A stretch of 64,000 nucleotides of DNA from Hymenobacter metallicola. GTDB taxonomy: Bacteria; Bacteroidota; Bacteroidia; Cytophagales; Hymenobacteraceae. The notes under the pieces were generated by a model. The model worked only from the letters and a program-made list of their open reading frames with translations, searched no databases and was not told the DNA's origin. The stretch spans positions 310,001-374,000 of the forward strand of contig NZ_SRMB01000003.1 of assembly GCF_004745645.1 (NCBI RefSeq). The letters are read 5' to 3'. Made by a program: the position numbers and the translations under genes. The number at the start of each line of letters is the position of its first letter. The stretch's first letter is position 1. Positions 59,906-64,000 of this stretch are shown piece by piece.

Positions 59906-60434
59906 GGAGGGGTGGTTGGTAGTAAAGGCGCCCAGGGCCCTGGGCAAACAGGAAAATGAAATGGAAATTTCGGGAAGAAAACTGAACCGGCCACGCGCCG
60001 CCGAACCCGACACCCGGTTTTTTTAGCAGTTTGTGGGAGTTTTTCCCTCCTGCACCTTGTCGAACGAAGCCGGCAGAATCGTTAAACAGTTGGCGATTTG
60101 CTAATACTCGATATTTTGCGGGCTCATTGAGGCATTCTAACCCGTTTTATTCGTTGTAATTGCCTGTTCAGGTCGAGGGCTCCTGCAGGCTTCGCTGCCA
60201 TAACCGTGCAGGCTAACAGTGCGTAGCCTACCTTTCAGAAGCCCAGTGCTGGAGTGGCCCGCAAAGCAGCTCCGTTCGTACTGGCTTGTCAAAGGTAGGG
60301 AGTCGGGCCTAAGTTTTCCCCAGATTGGCCGGGAGCCCTTAAAAAACACGTGGAACTGTTAGGCATGCCGTAAATCTTTACATATTTCCGTCCTGAACCC
60401 CCCTTCACCCCTATTCGCCCTGCGTTATTAGTTT
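59906..60434. other. 529-bp gap with candidate structured RNA
   Basis: No protein gene is supported here. The most notable content is the long imperfect hairpin at 60227-60299 and shorter pairings just before it. The region also contains a TTG-N19-TATTTTG stretch (60090-60118) that only loosely resembles a promoter. Confidence 0.45.
60227..60299. ncRNA. Candidate structured RNA hairpin
   Basis: CCTACCTTT (60227-60235) pairs with AAAGGTAGG (60291-60299). Inside, AAGCC-c-AGT (60239-60247) pairs with ACTGGCTT (60280-60287), and GGAG (60251-60254) pairs with CTCC (60270-60273). The nested stems suggest selection for RNA structure. I cannot match it to SRP, 6S, tmRNA or RNase P RNA by eye. It may instead be the leader of the DUF349 gene. 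Confidence 0.35.
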
Positions 60435-61739
60435 ATGGAACAACAAGACCACTTACTGGCCGAAGCTCGCCGTTATGGCTACATCGAGGGCGACCAGGTG
60501 TGGCTGCGACCAATCATGGATCTGCCGGCCCGGCAGGTTGGCCTAGTAAAAGACACCGAAGAAGCCGCCCTGCTTTACTTCGCCCAACGCTTCGAAAACT
60601 TCCGCGCCAAAGTCGATGAGCTCCTGCAGAAAATGGAGGAGTCTGAGAATAAGGGATCTTTCCTGATGAAGGCCCTGCACCTGAAAGAGCAAACCGCTAG
60701 CTACGACGGCCTCGGCGACTTCGAAAGCCTGCACCGCCGGCTTTCGGAGGCCGAGGACAACATCAAGGTGACCATTGCCCGCAACCGGGAGAAAAACCTG
60801 GCCACCAAGATCAGCCTGATTCAGGAAACCGAAGCCCTGCGCGACACCATCGACTGGCAGGCTGCCGGCGACAAGCTCAAGGACCTGCGCCAGGCCTGGA
60901 TCAAGACCGGCCCGGTCGAAAAGCAGATTACTGACGAGCTGGAAACCCGCTTCCGCGACGCAGTAGAAGAGTTTTTCGTTAAGAAAAAAGACTTCATGGC
61001 CCAGAAAAAGGCCATGACCAACCGAGTTTTCGACAAGTACAAGGAATTGATCCACAAGTCGGAAGCCCTGCAGAACTCCGACGATTTCGAAGGCACCACC
61101 GCCAAGCTCAAGCAGCTGCAGCAGGAGTGGAAGGAAGTCGGCGGCTCCTTGCCCCGCAAACAGGCCAACGACCTGTGGACCCGCTTCCGGGCGGCGCACA
61201 ACCACTTCTTCGAGCGCCTGAAGGAGCATATCAACACTAAAAAGGTGGAGACGGTATCAACGGGTCCCGATGACAACCTGAGCCGCAAGCGCGCCCTGGT
61301 GGCCGAAGCCGATGCCCTGCTCAACCGACCAATGAACGAGGCCGTAGCCCGCGCCAAAGAGCTACAGGCTGCCTGGAAAAAGGTGGGGCCCGTGCGCGGC
61401 GAGGAGTCGGACCGGGTGTGGGAGCAGTTTATCCTGGCCTGCGACAAGGTATTTGAGATGAGCGCCCTGGAGCACTTCATCCGGAAGCGGCAGGCAGGCA
61501 GTCCCGAAACGCTGTCGAAGGAAGACCAAGTGAATACCCGGATTCAGGCCCTGCGCGACTTTATCAAGTCGGATCAGCAGGAGCGTATCACACTGGAGGA
61601 AAACCTGGGCAAGCTCAGCGACTCGCCCGGCAACGATACGTTCCGGACGATGCTGCAAGGCAAAGTGCGGGCATTTGACCGGAAAATTCGCACTAAAACT
61701 GAGTTAATTGAAATCTTGCGGCGGCGCTTAGTTGCGTAG
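60435..61739 (+). CDS. DUF349 domain-containing protein
   Basis: A 434-residue, highly charged helical protein with repeated DUF349 segments, each containing a W-K-x-V/TGP(V/I) core: WQAAGDKLKDLRQAWIKTGPVEKQITDELETRFRDAVEEFFVKKKDFM, DDFEGTTAKLKQLQQEWKEVGGSLPRKQANDLWTRFRAAHNHFFERLKEHI, and ARAKELQAAWKKVGPVRGEESDRVWEQFILACDKVFE. Predicted to form long coiled coils in the cytosol. Function is unknown; the family is widespread in Bacteroidota and fairly well expressed. A 529-bp non-coding region lies upstream, which may carry regulatory RNA. Confidence 0.95.
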   Translation: MEQQDHLLAEARRYGYIEGDQVWLRPIMDLPARQVGLVKDTEEAALLYFAQRFENFRAKVDELLQKMEESENKGSFLMKALHLKEQTASYDGLGDFESLHRRLSEAEDNIKVTIARNREKNLATKISLIQETEALRDTIDWQAAGDKLKDLRQAWIKTGPVEKQITDELETRFRDAVEEFFVKKKDFMAQKKAMTNRVFDKYKELIHKSEALQNSDDFEGTTAKLKQLQQEWKEVGGSLPRKQANDLWTRFRAAHNHFFERLKEHINTKKVETVSTGPDDNLSRKRALVAEADALLNRPMNEAVARAKELQAAWKKVGPVRGEESDRVWEQFILACDKVFEMSALEHFIRKRQAGSPETLSKEDQVNTRIQALRDFIKSDQQERITLEENLGKLSDSPGNDTFRTMLQGKVRAFDRKIRTKTELIEILRRRLVA

Positions 61740-61836
61740 CCCAACATTCAGCGGTATTTTACGTTGTCTGCCAAAGCAACCATTCTACCCGAGCCGTGTT
61801 CTGCAAGTAGGCGGCTCACTGATTACTTTTTAACAC

Positions 61837-61844
61837 TACTTTTG
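61837..61844 (+). promoter_or_regulatory. Candidate Bacteroidota -7 box
   Basis: TACTTTTG fits the TANNTTTG consensus, 28 bp before the DUF2795-like ATG at 61873. The -33 element is unclear. Confidence 0.45.
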
Positions 61845-61872
61845 CCAACCTTTTTTTGTAGCACACACGACT

Positions 61873-62094
61873 ATGTACTGGACCCTCGAACTGGCTTCGT
61901 ATCTGGAAGATGCCCCCTGGCCTGCCACCAAGGATGAACTCATTGACTACTCTATCCGCTCGGGCGCCCCGATGGAAGTCGTAGAGAACCTGCAAGCTCT
62001 GGAAGACGACGGCCAGCCATATGAGAACATCGAAGAAGTATGGCCGGACTATCCGACCAAGGAAGACTTCATGTTCAACGAAGACGAGTACTAA
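61873..62094 (+). CDS. DUF2795 domain-containing small acidic protein
   Basis: A 73-residue acidic protein: MYWTLELASYLEDAPWPATKDELIDYSIRSGAPMEVVENLQALEDDGQPYENIEEVWPDYPTKEDFMFNEDEY. The DUF2795 pattern (ASYLED..WPATKDELIDYA...GAP.EVVENLQ.L.DDG..Y.NIEEVWPDYPTKEDF.FNEDEY) is nearly identical across Bacteroidota, so the gene is under strong constraint. Function is unknown; it has no signal and is probably cytosolic. The ABC-type ATPase gene follows 81 bp later. Confidence 0.95.
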   Translation: MYWTLELASYLEDAPWPATKDELIDYSIRSGAPMEVVENLQALEDDGQPYENIEEVWPDYPTKEDFMFNEDEY

Positions 62095-62100
62095 GATTTA

Positions 62101-62175
62101 GAGTTCAGAACTCAGAGTTTAGAACTTAGACCGAGTGAATTGGTCGGTAGAACTTTTGTCCATCTCTCAGTTCTG
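62101..62175 (+). repeat. GAACTCAGAG-type short repeats in the leader of the ABC gene
   Basis: Variants of TCAGAACTCAGAG and TTTAGAACTTAG (about 62105-62130), and the opposite-sense CTCTCAGTTCTG (about 62164-62175), can form a hairpin around the start region of the downstream gene. Similar low-complexity text (CTGAGTTT...AACTCT) lies before the DUF58 gene near 23040. Confidence 0.35.
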
Positions 62176-62916
62176 ATGTCTAAGCTCTCCGTTCTAACGA
62201 TTGAAAATCTGGTTGCGGGGTACGAACAACGTGTTCTACTCCGCAACCTTTTTTTATGCCTGTCCGAGCCAGCCTTTGTCGCCATTATCGGCCACAACGG
62301 CTGCGGCAAAACCACGCTGTTTCGGGCCCTTACGGGGCAGATTGCTTACCAAGGCACCGTGCACGTGGCCGGCCAGGACCTGCGGCAAGTGCGGCGTCCC
62401 ACGGTCACGGGCCTGCTGGCTCACCTGCCCCAGCGCAGCTCGGTAGGCTTCCCGATTGAAGTGCGGGAGCTAGTTGTCATGGGCCGCTTCCGCCACCATA
62501 CCTTTCTGAGCTCCTACCAAAGGCATGATTACGAACTAGCCGAAGCCGCTTTGCAGCGCGTCGGGGCCCGGCACCTGGCACGCCGCGACTTTACCCAGCT
62601 CTCAGGCGGTGAGCAGCAATTGGTGTGGCTGGCGCAGCTGGCCCTGCAGGATGCTCCGCTCTACCTCCTCGACGAGCCCACCCAGCAGCTGGATGTCTAC
62701 TACCGTCGCCGCGTCTTCGACCTGCTCCAAAGCTGGGTCACGCAGGCCGGTAAAACCATCCTCTGCATCACCCACGACCTCGACAACCTAGCTGGCTTAC
62801 CGGGCTTCCTGCTCAACCTTTCCCGCCCCAAACCCCAATTACTGCCCTTGTCCGCTGCCACAGTGCAGTTGGAAAGAGCCTTTCTGGAAAGTGAGGAAAG
62901 CTTGGCCATACGGTAG
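62176..62916 (+). CDS. ABC transporter ATP-binding protein (FecE/heme-type), orphan
   Basis: A 246-residue ABC ATPase. Walker A GHNGCGKTT, Q-loop region VTGLLAHLPQRSSVGFPIEVRELVVMGRF (typical of Fe-siderophore/heme/B12 importers), signature LSGGEQQLVWLAQLAL and Walker B LYLLDEPTQQLDVYYRRRVFDLL; the switch His is in ILCITHDLDNLAGL. No permease or binding-protein gene is adjacent in the window, so it is an orphan or its partners are elsewhere. The ATG at 62176 is chosen over an upstream in-frame codon at 62140. Confidence 0.9.
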   Translation: MSKLSVLTIENLVAGYEQRVLLRNLFLCLSEPAFVAIIGHNGCGKTTLFRALTGQIAYQGTVHVAGQDLRQVRRPTVTGLLAHLPQRSSVGFPIEVRELVVMGRFRHHTFLSSYQRHDYELAEAALQRVGARHLARRDFTQLSGGEQQLVWLAQLALQDAPLYLLDEPTQQLDVYYRRRVFDLLQSWVTQAGKTILCITHDLDNLAGLPGFLLNLSRPKPQLLPLSAATVQLERAFLESEESLAIR

Positions 62917-63051
62917 TAGATACCGCGCCCGAGCGGCGCCCAGCAAGAACTTTACTGCTGCGTGTGGAGCGTAGCTTCCTGGTAAAAGAAAGCTCAGCAC
63001 ACGTTGGGGGATGGTATCGGTTTCAGCTTACCCCTCGCCAGGACCCGCCCC

Positions 63052-64000
63052 TTACGACCGTTTTCCTGGTCGGCCGCGCAGCACGTGGGCAATGGACCGC
63101 AGAAATGGCCAGGGTGTAACGGAATTCATGATGCGAAAATTATCGGGCCAGGAAGTTCGCTCGTCTAAAAAGGCCAGCACCCGCTCGATTGGATTGCGCT
63201 GGAACAGCTCGGTAAAAATGTCGCGGGTAACTTCGCCGCGCCGCCGCATGATGTCGAGTAGCAGGGTATCGAAGAGGTGAAACTGCGGCTGGTCGTTGGT
63301 CAGGTTCTTAGGCAGGTGTCCGGTGCTGGCCAACGCCTGTACTAAGTGGGCGCTATGCTGCTGAATGCGCTGAAACGCGTAGCCAGTGCTAGGTTTGGCC
63401 CGCCCTGCCCGGGTGCCCAGATGAACGATATGCGGCCCGGCCGAAGCCGGCAGCGGATGGTCGGTCATAGGAATGGCCCCGACCTCCTCACCAACGACTC
63501 TGTAGGTAGTCAGCTGTAAGGTATGCTCCAAGTAGTGCCTGATGGCGGCTTCGTATTCAGCTTTAGGCAGGGGCATTTCGGAGAAGAGTGTGTATTCGAC
63601 CAGCGCCTGCCGCGGGCCAAACGGCAGCACGTAGATAAACCGGGCTTCCTGCTGCTGCTCTCCCCGAAAATCCATGAACTCGACCGTCGCCGGATCAAAA
63701 ACATCCTGCTCCGTTTCCACTTCCCAACCCACAAAGTGCTGCAACAGATACCGGTATTTCTCCGGCTGCCTGTCCAGCTCGGGCGGGCGGCTGTCGAAAG
63801 CCAGGCGCGCTGTATAGAGGCCCGCGCTGGTATGCGCCTCCACGCCCGTAGCCACATTGCGGAGCGTTTCTACGGAAGCCTGCACCAACGTGAACTGCGG
63901 ATTTTGAGCCAGCTCGGTCCGCACGAAGCGGTAGAAGTCCAGGCCCCGAATCATCTTATACCGGTAGCGCTGCAACTGAAAAACCCGCTCGAAGCCGGGG
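63052..64000 (-). CDS. crtY: Lycopene beta-cyclase (partial, N-terminus outside window)
   Basis: The frame is open past base 64000; a TTG at 63975 is not the true start because coding continues (PGFERVFQLQRYR). The visible part covers the middle and C-terminus of a FAD-type lycopene cyclase: YLLQHFVGWEVETEQDVFDPATVEFMDFRGEQQQEARFIYVLPFGPRQALVEYTLFSEMPL (cyclase motif) and HIVHLGTRAGRAKPSTGYAFQRIQQHSAHLVQAL (the KPSTGY motif). The N-terminal FAD-binding GxGxxG is off the window. It should convert lycopene to gamma- or beta-carotene in the pink/red carotenoid pathway typical of Hymenobacter. Confidence 0.92.
   Translation of the reverse strand, partial: PGFERVFQLQRYRYKMIRGLDFYRFVRTELAQNPQFTLVQASVETLRNVATGVEAHTSAGLYTARLAFDSRPPELDRQPEKYRYLLQHFVGWEVETEQDVFDPATVEFMDFRGEQQQEARFIYVLPFGPRQALVEYTLFSEMPLPKAEYEAAIRHYLEHTLQLTTYRVVGEEVGAIPMTDHPLPASAGPHIVHLGTRAGRAKPSTGYAFQRIQQHSAHLVQALASTGHLPKNLTNDQPQFHLFDTLLLDIMRRRGEVTRDIFTELFQRNPIERVLAFLDERTSWPDNFRIMNSVTPWPFLRSIAHVLRGRPGKRS

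Noticed and set aside
60227..60299. Hairpin as SRP, 6S or tmRNA
   Set aside because: None of their diagnostic sequences (such as the GGAA tetraloop core of SRP RNA) is present; I keep only the statement that it is structured.

Overview
The window looks like chromosomal DNA of a high-GC Bacteroidota of the Cytophagales, most likely Hymenobacter or a close relative. The evidence is the high GC with visible AT-rich accessory patches, a T9SS C-terminal sorting-domain protein, TANNTTTG-like promoter boxes, frequent TTG/GTG starts, and families typical of this group (DUF4159/MoxR/DUF58/BatA cluster, DUF2911, DUF2141, DUF2795, DUF349, M61 peptidase, carotenoid lycopene cyclase). The genus is an inference from gene content. 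I saw no rRNA, tRNA, CRISPR array, complete insertion sequence or prophage.

Layout. 1-5.9 kb: 3' part of a penicillin acylase, a small membrane protein, a lipoprotein lipase-like hydrolase, and two envelope proteins. 6.0-10.7 kb (minus): a tripartite efflux operon reading TolC - universal stress protein - HlyD/EmrA - EmrB/DHA2, divergent from a GAF-GAF-sigma54 activator (10.9-13.0 kb). 13.1-15.5 kb: a two-gene McrBC restriction system, followed by a hairpin repeat. 15.9-29.6 kb: the TldD-TldE-DUF4159-MoxR-DUF58-BatA-DUF4175-membrane protein cluster, interrupted by three unrelated genes. 30.0-32.2 kb: a low-complexity lipoprotein divergent from an ECF sigma factor, which is followed by a membrane-anchored trypsin-like protease with an anti-sigma-like N-terminus. 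32.3-33.7 kb: AT-richer small genes, including two cationic secreted mini-proteins. 33.7-46.7 kb: mostly single-gene units (SRAP/YedK, T9SS lectin-like protein, M61 peptidase, GH43, SMP-30, LuxR regulator, DUF2807). Two of the genes here carry in-frame stop codons within otherwise intact reading frames (DUF2911 at 39.6 kb; a STAS-like small protein at 41.5 kb). 46.9-50.1 kb: an AT-richer three-gene cassette with a NAL1-like trypsin-type protease between two predicted exported proteins of unknown function. 50.2-64 kb: CDF transporter, stand-alone TIR protein, hydrophilin-like protein, NmrA/HxlR pair, HNH nuclease, Na+/H+ antiporter, DoxX, EttA, DUF349, DUF2795, orphan ABC ATPase and a partial lycopene cyclase.

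The most interesting points are: (i) the sigma54-regulator/efflux/Usp module, with a candidate -24 element and inverted repeats in the divergent region; (ii) the ECF sigma factor beside a single-chain anti-sigma-like/trypsin protease; (iii) the 47-50 kb protease cassette with an 18-bp inverted repeat upstream; (iv) the TIR gene with a cluster of CTAAT/ATTAG palindromes upstream; (v) two nearby nonsense codons; (vi) paired cationic secreted peptides; and (vii) a candidate structured RNA upstream of the DUF349 gene. Functions are inferred from family resemblance read by eye. No database search was run.
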